A stretch of 64,000 nucleotides of DNA from Drosophila persimilis. Its lineage: Eukaryota; Arthropoda; Insecta; Diptera; Drosophilidae. Each line of letters starts with the position of its first letter. Position 1 is the stretch's first letter. Made by a program: the position numbers and the translations under genes. The notes beneath the pieces were generated by a model that did not search any database, was not told where the DNA came from, and worked only from the letters and a program-made list of their open reading frames with translations. Positions 54,645 to 64,000 of this stretch are shown here, piece after piece. The stretch is from positions 4,092,001-4,156,000 of the forward strand of contig NW_020825313.1 in assembly GCF_003286085.1 (NCBI RefSeq), in the 5' to 3' direction.

Positions 54645-54970
54645 GTTAACCGTTGTGCAATTCGACACAACAACGGAAAATGAAATACCGCTTAAGCGAC
54701 GATGTATAAACGCGAGAGCGAGAATGCAAGACACAAAAAGTCAAGAACCGCGGCTGCAGCTGCGCAGAGAATTAGAGATTAGACGCTTAAAGTACCGAAA
54801 TTTGTATATAAATATTCCAGCCGCACTCTCACTGAATTTGCACTTTAAACTGTTTTTCAACGTGTACCCAAATGTAAATAAACTACCCAACAACAAAATA
54901 TTGTATAATTAATAAGTGTTTTAACGGAACGCGATTAAGCAATGGTTTTATATAAATTCGGGGTCACCAA

Positions 54971-55366
54971 TGTTTGAGATGCCAAGCTTTTTTGGCACCT
55001 ATGTGTTTCAAAAATGAAAAGAGTATTTTGGGGTAAACTTTATAATTCGTATTTAATCTTGGTGGCTTAGCGGAAGCCGATTGCTTGCTATTGCCAGATA
55101 AAACTTATGCGAGATCGATATGCAACCAATGCGCAGAGGGGTTAGCATAGAACTAAACTATAGACGACGGCGTTTGATCAAAGTGATTGCCGAAGTGGCG
55201 GCAGCAGATCAAAGTAGTTGCCGAAGTGGCGGCGGCAGAGAGCCCCTTTAGCGGGAGAGCGCAGCAGCTCTGCAGAACGTCAACGTTTTACAACATTGGC
55301 GGCTCTCTCTGCTCATACAATAATAATGTTAAAGTTACGGTTATTCTTCAGCGGCTGGCCCGAACA
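54971..55366 (-). repeat. B1b 5' LTR
   Basis: 396 bp; plus strand reads TGTTTGAGATGCC...GCCCGAACA. The primer-binding site GGTCACC is at 54962-54968 (plus-strand reading). Confidence 0.95.
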
Positions 55367-56085
55367 ATATCCTTACACTGGACACAGAGTTTAACATCAT
55401 CCGCATACATAAGTACTCGAGAGTATGTTAATACCGAAGGCAAGTCATTAATAAAGAGTGTGAAGAGTAAGGGGCCTAGATGGCTGCCCTTTGGTACTCC
55501 CGAAGAAACTTTTACCTTGATAGCCTTTAATAATGAATGAGGTAAACTCTAACAAGTTCGTGGTGTCTGATCGCCGCCTTATAAATCCATGCTGAGCTGG
55601 AGATATAAGTGACTTGCAGAGATGTTGCAAGTGCGGAGTTAAACCCTTTTTAAACATTTTAGGAATAGCGGATAACTTTGCTATACCTCTTTTATTTGTT
55701 GCATCAGACTTGCTACCTTTTTTATGGAGAGGAATTATTAACGAATCCTCCCAGATCGGGAGAAGCAAGAAGAGCCACACAGAGCCTCGGCGCAGTACCT
55801 GAGCACACAACCTGGAACCCCGTCTGGGCCAGGTGAAAACACCGGCTTAACTAGTAGAAGATCATGAAGTAGGGAACATTTATTTAATAAGGGACTGAAA
55901 ATGCCCTTCGACCTCGGTAAACCGTATGTAGCTTTCCTCAGAATAGGTGGTTTGGAAGAATTGGGCAAAAAAGATATTTGCCGACGTTTTACAAAATGAT
56001 AGCGAGAATGGGTTTATGGACGTTCTACGCAAACTGTTTACGAAGCAGTAAAACTGTTTAGGGTCCTGAGACAAACGTATCCTGC
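55367..56085 (-). pseudogene. C1 ORF2 in X3, right of B1b
   Basis: Continues C1 upstream into RT (FINDLPSVLTYSRVLMYADD), NLLEFTSFIIKGYQGK with a deletion of the SKAFDS block, then SPGPDGVPGCVLRYCAEAL and DPKQFYCFVNS at ~56040. Confidence 0.75.
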
Positions 56086-57540
56086 ATCGAGATAGGTAGA
56101 CGACTTTGACGACACAGTTATTCAAATTTGCAACTTGCCTTATGAGATCAAATAGGTCATTTATGTTGCTTATATTGACAACTATTTGCGGTAGTTTTTG
56201 AGGGCCCTTAAGCTGATTACCAGAGTTCGTTAATTCTCCTTGCAGACATTGGTCTGTATTAACTGTTTCATGAAGGTGTTCATCCATTTGGTCATTTTCA
56301 GCGTCTGCATCTACATTCATCCGAATTTCCTTATCCTCACTATCAATTGGGATGTCCGCGTCAAGAATAGCAAATCTGTTTTTGGGGTTTGCTTGTTTGC
56401 TTGCTGTGGGGGCGAGTACAGGTCCCTGCCGCCGCTCCCTCGTTTCGGCTTGTAAAAATAAGGGTCTACCAGTGGGATTCGCCAGTCAGCCACATTCACT
56501 GACTGGTCAGGATGATAACCTGAAATGGATTTCAGGACCAAAAAAATAGAGGAGCACTCACTACCATTTATTCGTGACTTCACCACTGTGTGTATTTTAT
56601 CCTTTAATTTAGAATTAGATTCACCAAGTCCAAGCAAGCTAATACAGGACTCCTCTCTACGGATCTCTGCCCAAAATATGTTCACCGCCAGAATTACCCT
56701 GTCCAATGATGTCGCATGCACAACATGTGATGTGGAATTTTGATCCTGATTTGATGGAGGAGAAGTACTCTCTTGGTACTCTACTAGCCGACACTGTGTA
56801 TCGATGCAATAATGTATGATGTGAGCAGTTGCACACTCGGCATTTATTGGCTTTGCATTTTACAACAGCGTGGCCTTTTCGCAGACAATTAATGCATAAG
56901 GATGCCGACTTGGCAAACGAAAACTTTTGCATCACCAAAGCACGCGAAAATGGAGGGCAATTTGACACTAAATGGTCTCCTGAATTGAAATAGCGACGAG
57001 GTTGCTGAGTTCTACTGTTGGTGGAAGTAGAAGAACAAGTAAATGAACTGCGATTATGTTGCTTGCTTGGCATGACTTTGTACTGCCTTGGCTTAGTCGA
57101 TTCTTTAGCAGACAGATGTTGGTATCGACGATTGAAGACATTCTCAAAGTCGGACCAAAGCCTCAACTTCTCATAAGTAAGCTGTTCATCTCACTTTTGT
57201 TTCATCACTGGGTTGACTCTGTTCAAAACGAGAAGAATGAGCATTGTAAATCGACGAAACAGTATCGATTAGATTTCTTAGGAACAATGCGGACTGAGGC
57301 GATATTCTCGGCAGATTGAACAATGTGGAGATATTATTCTTGAAAATCAACTAATCGTTGTCAAATACTCGTTTTAGGCCGGCCATGGCCTTTTCATAAT
57401 TTTCCTCGGTGACTTGGAACGCCTTTATTGTTCCTAACGCTTCCTCAGAGCGGCACGAAATCAAATGATTGAATTTTTTGATCACCGGTAGGGCTAATGA
57501 AATTTTTGAACTCCGAATGTTTACCACAAAATTTTGGTGG
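56086..57540 (-). pseudogene. gag: B3 gag and protease region in X3, least-deleted copy
   Basis: Keeps about 580 bp absent from X1, X2 and X4: segments encoding NVDADAENDQMDEHLHETVN, VVNISNINDLFDLIRQVANL, and SVNVADWRIPLVDPYFYKP, a BEL protease-linked motif. Zinc knuckles CINCLRKGHAVVKC and CRVCNCSHHTLLH lie in 56657-57166. Confidence 0.7.
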
Positions 57541-58417
57541 TCAATTTGGGAAGTCTAGCACGAGTTTGGGCTGAAGAAGACACTGGCTTTGTATCGCTTG
57601 CTGCAGCAAAGGCGGCGATAAGCGACATTATCTTTCCCTTGGTTACAATCGTCAGCTCTTTCAACTCGACTGCATATCAATGTTTGAACGAGGACTATAG
57701 TCGAAAACGAATTTTTATATTGAATGTCGAGGCACGAGGTATCAATAGAAAGGGTGGTTGCAATTAACGCTCGAAAAAAATATATATTATTAAACTCAAG
57801 TGCGGCAACGAAAAAGTACCCAACAAATACAACGCAAGTAAACGGTGGAGAAGCGAAAGCGAAAAAACGAGAAAGAATGCACCGCTGATGCTGATTGTAT
57901 GTGTGTATGTATGGCTGTAAGTGCTATGTACTGCGGCTTGGATTAACGAACCACCCTTTTGGCGACGAGAAAGGTAAAATAAAAAGGGGGGGAGGGGGGA
58001 TAGTGATTTCAGTAAACGATAGGTTTATGTATAACTGTTGCTTCCAAATAGAGGTTCACATATGTCTGTATGTGTCGATATGTATGTATTTATGTGTATG
58101 CAGTTATATTTATGTGCAATTATAAATAAAATGCATGCAATCAAGCTCTACTATTTATCATACGTCTGTGCCTAGAATTGAAAGCGATGTTAAATGTTTT
58201 CAGCACAAGACACTGCACAGAAAGATTTGAATGTCTCTTGCTCTGCCTTCAATTTTTTGCACAAATACCTCTGATTCCTCTTTTGGATCTTTTAATCCAA
58301 CTGCTACTTTTCTGGCTTTATCACAGGGCATCCCTCGGCGGTAGCAGAAATTTTGCATACAAATTATTGCGCTCGATCTTTTTCAATATTAAAGATAACC
58401 TACGGTGGCAAAGCGGA
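57541..58417 (-). other. B3 gag start and noncoding region in X3
   Basis: Rest of the B3 piece: gag signature near 57510-57550, then the noncoding region with the G-run (57986-57998) and TATG repeats. No intact gene. Confidence 0.45.
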
Positions 58418-58863
58418 GCACTAAACTTACTAAAAAACTAAGCATGCAATCAAAATTAAAATACCACTACAATTACTAATTCCTAGAAAGGTGTGTAAGG
58501 ATTAGTAATTTAATAAGAGGAAGAGAATTAGTGGTGCATATAATATGGTAGAGGGAATTATTCGATCTACAAAGTGGAAGGAACAACGGTTTAAAATTTC
58601 TAGTAAGTCTAATAGGAATCGTGAAGTTTATGCGGCTCAACAGATCAGGGCTGTCTATGTCACCCCCGATCAAGTTGTGCATAAATATCACACCAAGCAT
58701 TTTCTACGGTTAACTAAGGATGGTAGGTTTACTAATAGTAGTCTACTGGAGTAAGATGGGAGTCTTACACCCGCATTCCAGGAAAGGCCCCGCAGAGCAA
58801 AGAGTAAAAAGTTTTTCTGTACTGATTATATAGGGTCCTGGTGTACTTTGTACTGAGGGCACC
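58418..58863 (-). mobile_element. C1 3' fragment (alpha piece) in X3
   Basis: Equivalent of 22846-23291. It joins directly to X4 through CATACATAAAAATAAAAATA, the undisturbed tandem junction. Confidence 0.8.
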
Positions 58864-58899
58864 ATACATAAAAATAAAAATAACACTAAAATTACTAAT

Positions 58900-60425
58900 T
58901 ACTAGAAAGGTGTATAATTTAATAAGAGGAAGAGAATTAGTGGTGGATATGATATGATAGAGGGAATTATAATCCGAGCATAAGACCCTAAACGGTTCAT
59001 GCAAGGAATAATTCGATCTACAAAGTGGAAGGAACAACGGTATAAAATTTCTAGTAAGTCTAATAGAAATCGTGAGGTTTATGCGGCTCTGGATCAAGTT
59101 GCGCACAAAAATCACACTAACTAAGGATGGGAGGTTTACTAATAGCAGTCTACTAGAGTAAGATGGGAGCTCACAACTTCATCCCAGTTAAGGCCCCGCA
59201 GGTCCTGGTGTACTTTGTACTGAGGGCACCATACACAGGAGCCGTATTCTAAAATCGGACGAACAATCGAGGTATAGAGAGTCTTTGTTATATAGGGGTC
59301 GTCAAATTCCTTTGACCACCTCTTTATTTATTTATTTACCATGGTAGAAATGTGTTCGGAAAACTTTAACTTGGGGTCTAACATAACGCCCAGTCATCCA
59401 CCAGGGTTATTCTCTCAAGAGAACCACCAAATAGGGTATAGGGAGCCAACAAACGTCTAGAACGATGAAATGTCATAACTTTCCATTTCGAGGCATTAAT
59501 GTGTAAGAAGTTTGTACAACATCATGACTGAAAGTTATTGAGATCAGATTGCAAGCGAGAATGAAATAAAATGTCCTTATACTGGACACAGAGTTCAACA
59601 TCATCCGCATACATAAGTACTCGAGAGTATGTTTATACCGAAGGCAAGTCATTAATAAAGAGTGTGAAGAGTAAGGGGCCTAGATGGCTGCCCTTTGGTA
59701 CTCCCGAAGAAACTTTTACAGGTAAAGGGAGGGAGTTTTTGAAGAGGACCGGGAACACAGATAGCTAGAAATCCATCTCAGGAGGTTGGGCGGAAACCCT
59801 AAAAAGTCAAGTTTTTGCGCTAAAAGGGAATGGTTTACAGAGTCGAATGCTTTACTAAAGTCGGTGTATATAACATCCGTCTGTAAGTTACCTTGAAAGC
59901 CTTTAATAATGAATGAGGTAAATTCTAACAAGCTGGAGATATAAGTGACTTGCAGAGATGTTGCAAGTGCGAAGTTAAAACCTTCTTAAACATTTTAGGA
60001 ATAGCGGATAACTTTGCTATACCTCTTTAATTTTTTGCATCAGACTTGCTACCTTTTTTATGGAGAGGAATTATTAACGAATCCTCCCAGATCGGGAGAA
60101 GCAAGAAGAGCCACACAGAGCCTCGGCGCAGTACCTGAGTACACATCCTGGAACCCCGTCTGGACCAGGTGAAAACACCGGCTTCACTAGTAGAAGATCA
60201 TGAAGTAGGGAACATTCATTTAACAAGGGACTGAAAATGCCCTTCGACCTCGGTAAACCGTATGGGTACGGATGACCAGAGTAGCTTTCCTCAGAATAGG
60301 TGGTTTGGAAGAATTGAGCAAAAAAGATATTTGCCGACGTTTTACAAAATGATAGCGAGGATGGGTGTGTGGACGTACTACGCTTACTGTTTACGAAGCA
60401 GTAAAACTGTTTAGGGTCCTGAGAC
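58900..60425 (-). pseudogene. C1 ORF2 in X4
   Basis: Minus-strand pieces DPKQFYCFVNSKRS, SPGPDGVPGCVL, YTDFSKAFDSVNHSLLAQKL, SGVPKGSHLGPLLFTLFIND and the YADD box (with Glu for Lys after it), then a deleted C-terminus. Lesions match those in X2 at several points, for example the Lys in GVPKG. Confidence 0.8.
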
Positions 60426-61590
60426 GACACAGTTATTTAAATTTGCAACTTGCATTTGGTCATTTTCAGCGTCTGCATCTACATTCATCCGAACTTCCTT
60501 ATCCTCACTATCAATTGGGATGTCCGCTCTACGGATCTCTGCCCAAAATATGTTCACCGCCAGAATTACCCTGTCCAATGATGTCGCATGCACAACATGT
60601 GATGTGGAATTTTGATCCTGATTTGATGGAGGAGAAGTACTCTCTTGGTACTCTACTAGCCGACACTGTGTATCGATGCAATAATGTATGATGTGAGCAG
60701 TTGCACACTCGGCATTTATTGGCTTTGCATTTTACAACAGCGTGGCCTTTTCGCAGACAATTAATGCATAAGGATGCCGACTTGGCAAACGAAAACTTTT
60801 GCATCACCAAAGCACGCGAAAATGGAGGGCAATTTGACACTAAATGGTCTCCTGAATTGAAATAGCGACGAGGTTGCTGAGTTCTACTGTCGGTGGAAGT
60901 ATGAACTGCGATTATGTTGCTTGCTTAGCATGACTTTGTACTGCCTTGGCTTAGTCGATTCTTTAGCAGACAGATGCTGGTATCGATGATTGAAGACATT
61001 CTCAAAGTCGGACCAAAGCCTCAACTTCTCATAAGTAAGCTGTTCATCTCACTTTTATTTCATCACTGGGTTGACTCTGTTCAAAACGAGAAGAATGAGC
61101 ATTGTAAATCGACGAAACAGTATCGATTAGATTTCTTAGGAACAATGCGGACTGAGGCGATATTCTCGGCAGATTGAACAATATGGAGATATTATTCTTG
61201 AAAATCAACTAATCGTTGTCAAATACTCGTTTTAGGCCGGCCATGGCCTTTTCATAATTTTCCTCGGTGACTTGGAACGCCTTTATTGTTCCTAACGCTT
61301 CCTCAGAGCGGCACGAAATCAAATGATTGAATTTTTTGATCACCGGTAGGGCTAATGAAATTTTTGAACTCCGAATGTTTACCACAAAATTTTGGTGGTC
61401 AATTTGGGAAGTCTAGCACGAGTTTGGGCTGAAGAAGACACTGGCTTTGTATCGCTTGCTGCAGCAAAGGCGGCGATAAGCGACATTATCTTTCCCTTGG
61501 TTACAATCGTCAGCTCTTTCAACTCGACTGCATATCAATGTTTGAACGAGGACTATAGTCGAAAACGAATTTTTATATTGAATGTCGAGG
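60426..61590 (-). pseudogene. gag: B3 gag in X4
   Basis: Zinc knuckles CINCLRKGHAVVKC and CRVCNCSHHTLLH in 60529-60840, then damaged upstream gag with an extra deletion near 60900. Confidence 0.7.
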
Positions 61591-62274
61591 CACGAGGTAT
61601 CAATAGAAAGGGTGGTTGCAATTAACGCTCGAAAAAAATATATATTATTAAACTCAAGTGCGGCAACGAAAATGTACCCAACAAATACAACGCAAGTAAA
61701 CGGTGGAGAAGCGAAAGCGAAAAAACGAGAAAGAATGCACCGCTGATGCTGATTGTATGTGTGTATGTATGGCTGTAAGTGCTATGTACTGCGGCTTGGA
61801 TTAACGAACCACCCTTTTGGCGACGAGAAAGGTAGAATAAAAAGGGGGGGAGGGGGGATAGTGATTTCAGTAAACGATAGGTTTATGTATAACTGTTGCT
61901 TCCAAATAGAGGTTCACATATGTCTGTATGTGTCGATATGTATGTATTTATGTGTATGCAGTTATATTTATGTGCAATTATAAATAAAATGCATGCAATC
62001 AAGCTTTACTATTTATCATACGTCTGTGCCTAGAATTGAAAGCGATGTTAAATGTTTTCAGCACAAGACACTGCACAGAAAGATTTGAATGTCTCTTGCT
62101 CTGCCTTCAATTTTTTGCACAAATACCTCTGATTCCTCTTTTGGATCTTTTAATCCAACTGCTACTTTTCTGGCTTTATCACAGGGCATCCCTCGGCAGT
62201 AGCAGAAATTTTGCGTAAAACTTATTGCGCTCGATCTTTTTCAATATTAAAGATAACCTACGGTGGCAAAGCGG
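61591..62274 (-). other. B3 noncoding region in X4
   Basis: Same G-run (61844-61857) and TATG repeats as the other units; no gene seen. Confidence 0.4.
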
Positions 62275-62772
62275 AGCACTAAACTTACTAAGAAACTAAG
62301 CATGCAATCAAAATAAAAATACCACTACAATTACTAATTCCTAGAAAGGTGTGTAAGGATTAGTAATTTAATAAGAGGAAGAGAATTAGTGGTGCATATA
62401 ATATGGTAGAGGGAATTATTCGATCTACAAAGTGGAAGGAACAAGGAATCGTGAAGTTTATGCGGCTCAACAGATCAGGGCTGTCTATGTCACCCCCGAT
62501 CAAGTTGTGCATAAATATCACACCAAGCATTTTCTACGGTTAACTAAGGATGGTAGGTTTACTAATAGTAGTCTACTAGAGTAAGATGGGAGTCTTACAC
62601 CCGCATTCCAGGAAAGGCCCCGCAGAGCAAAGAGTAAAAAGTTTTTCTGTACTGATTATATACGGTCCTGGTGTACTTTGTACTGAGGGCACCATACATA
62701 TAGAGGGGTCATCAAATTCCTTTGACCACCTCTTTATAAACCCAAGCACGCCCATGGCCTTATTTACCATGG

Positions 62773-62894
62773 TCGCCCCTCGGTCGGTTGGGCAGGAGGA
62801 GGGCTGCGTTTTGCCTGGTTTCACACGGGCCACTTGACGGTGCAGTAACTGCATCGCCTCTTGAAAGATGCAGTCATTGCATGTCAACGTCCAA
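62773..62894 (+). mobile_element. C1 3' UTR tail, plus orientation
   Basis: CGCCCCTCGGTCGG to GTCAACGTCCAA matches the tail at 3168-3313 with a ~29-bp gap. It is fused to minus-oriented C1 ORF2 sequence ending ACCATGGT at 62772, an inverted junction. Confidence 0.85.
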
Positions 62895-64000
62895 GACAGT
62901 TAACCAAAGGGAAACGGTCAGAATCCCCAAAGACAGTGATACCTATAGAGCAATTGTGAATTGTTTGGATGGCATAGGAATATAATTTCACACCAAATGC
63001 AGACTGAAGTGCCTCATAGAATTGTAGTACGAGACCTACATCATAACACCCTAAGCAATGATATTACCGCCGATTTTAAAATGTTGGGCTTCGAAGGAAG
63101 GAAGGACCTGGATGTGATCCAAGCTCAAGGATTAACAAGAACGAAAAACTTAATATTTTGCTTTCATTAATGAAATTTATCAAGCCAAAGGGTCTTGACC
63201 GCCAAAAATGATTGAATGATTGAAAAGATGCGAAAATCTACAGAGATTGCACAATGCTGTTGGTGCCAGGATTACGTCCACACAGTAAATACTGCTGCCG
63301 ACATCCCGATTGTGCCAGATGTGGTGAAAATTACTAAACCTCACAATGCACACGTTCCCTAGACGCAGAGCCAACTTGCATTCACTGCTCTGGAAGCCAT
63401 ATGGCCAGTTACAAAGGATGCAAAAGAATGGTACCAGGAGTTTCTACGCCGATCAATGGGTTCCGCAGAGAAGGCAATTAACACAAACAGGACGGGTCAT
63501 GTCCCCTTAAATCATCAAGTGGCATATGCTTACTGTACCACACTTCCTTGAGAGCGGCATAGTTTCCTATCTTGCAGTCTAGTCACAAAAGGGGGCTAAT
63601 AGACCAACAATACAGCAACACCAGCCAAATATTGTTCAGCACCAACCTTTGGTAGGAACTAGAAATAATACTGGAGCCTCCTATGCTGCCGTAGAAAAAG
63701 GTAATTCAAATGCAATTCCTTGAAAAGATGGACCTGCACAGCGTCGTTTTCATAGTCTGCAAGGTCATTAGATATCTCAGCAACAAGGATTGAATAATCA
63801 GCAACAGAATTCATATGAAGTTCAGGCACTGCTGCAACACCAGCACGCACAGTTTCAGCAATGGCAACAACAGCTCCAATAGCAGCAGCAGCAGTTTCTC
63901 ATGTGGCTACAGCAACAGCAGCAAGAACAACAGCAGCTCAACATTCAAGCCAATCAACGCCTTGAAAAACTTAAAAAAATATTTTTGAATCGGCCAACAC
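62895..64000 (+). pseudogene. J1 Jockey-type ORF1 (gag-like), partial
   Basis: A non-LTR ORF1 in several frames. 62997-63168 encodes HRIVVRDLHHNTLSNDITAD and MLGFEGRKDLDVI, the domain preceding zinc knuckles in Jockey/F/Doc ORF1. Cysteine motifs follow across frame breaks (CWCQDYVHT, YCCRHPDCARCGEN, CIHCSGSHMASYKGC). A Gln-rich tail (63862-63940) and QANQRLEKLKKIF run off the window edge. HeT-A/TART-like gag proteins share this plan; I cannot tell them apart here. Confidence 0.65.
63862..63940 (+). repeat. CAG/CAA-rich tract encoding polyglutamine
   Basis: Interrupted CAGCAGCAG and CAACAACAG runs encode a Gln-rich segment at the end of J1 ORF1. Confidence 0.7.

Larger units (their letters stand above)
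49239..55366 (-). mobile_element. B1 BEL/Pao retrotransposon, copy b (6128 bp)
   Basis: Second full-length B1, minus strand, with LTRs 49239-49633 and 54971-55366. Target-site duplication ATGTC (49234-49238) / ATATC (55367-55371), one base changed. It sits inside the C1 part of X3. Its lesions differ from copy a: it lost the zinc knuckles (~215 bp near 53615) and ~35 bp of gag near 54005, and shifts occur near 52765 and 51900. It is intact across the site where copy a lost 2 bp in RT. Both share the stop before integrase. Confidence 0.95.
58864..62772 (-). mobile_element. Composite unit X4: C1 ORF2, B3 gag, C1 tail
   Basis: Third minus-strand unit. C1 ORF2 runs 60425 to 58864, B3 about 60426-62274, C1 alpha piece 62275-62772. 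It carries the same two B3 deletions as X1 and X2. Its alpha piece extends ~70 bp further into ORF2 than the others (KAMGVLGFIKRWSKEFDDP on the minus strand), so it marks the ancestral left edge. Confidence 0.85.

Noticed and set aside
57895..58125. Cys/Tyr-rich 76-codon frame (also at 61753)
   Set aside because: Produced by TATG microsatellite and AT-rich noncoding B3 sequence; differs between units only by neutral changes.

Overview
This window looks like Drosophila heterochromatin or another transposon graveyard. I find no host gene, tRNA or rRNA. Nearly every base can be assigned to a retrotransposon or to a short Helitron-derived repeat. The recurring ~1.1 kb repeat carries the (GACA/GACG)n block, the ACTTTATGGGGTCGGAAACG motif and a GAGTATCGGGTATA terminus. 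From memory, this variant of the DINE-1/INE-1 (SGM-like) family is typical of the Drosophila obscura group (pseudoobscura, persimilis, miranda, subobscura). That species call is inference; no search was run.

Element names used here: DINE = Helitron-derived repeat; C1, C2, C3 = CR1/Jockey-type LINEs; G1 = mdg3-like Ty3/gypsy; G2 = GC-rich Ty3/gypsy with ~1 kb LTR; G3 and G4 = gypsy-clade elements with AGTTAAC LTR starts; B1-B4 = BEL/Pao elements; J1 = Jockey-type ORF1.

Layout. 1-1640: tandem DINE array (757-bp period). 1641-4137: C1 copy, DINE end, G1 fragment. 4191-12853: G2 with a 3.7-kb tandem duplication of its 3' half, LTR and flank. 12854-14646: antisense gag scrap, then B4 integrase split by a DINE. 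14649-22125: G4 LTR and leader, holding a DINE that in turn holds a full-length B1 (15589-21782, TSD CTGGC). 22126-22842: inverted pair of DINE 5' halves. 22843-27149: composite unit X1 (C1 tail, B3 gag, C1 ORF2). 27150-28759: DINE and G1 again. 28760-33475: two minus-strand LINEs (C2, C3). 33476-42621: minus-strand G3 (gag, leader, LTR), broken by a DINE and by a full-length B2 (35721-41914, TSD ATTCC). 42630-62772: three minus-strand X units in tandem (X2, X3, X4), with a DINE dimer between X2 and X3 and a second B1 copy inside X3 (49239-55366). 62773-64000: C1 tail, then a J1 ORF1 fragment running off the end.

All coding regions are parasitic (gag, protease, reverse transcriptase, RNase H, integrase, endonuclease), and every element has at least one disabling lesion. 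The value of the window lies in its layered history: nested insertions with readable target-site duplications, duplications that carry shared deletions, and long inverted repeats of transposon sequence that could feed small-RNA pathways. I found no evidence of a new enzymatic system.
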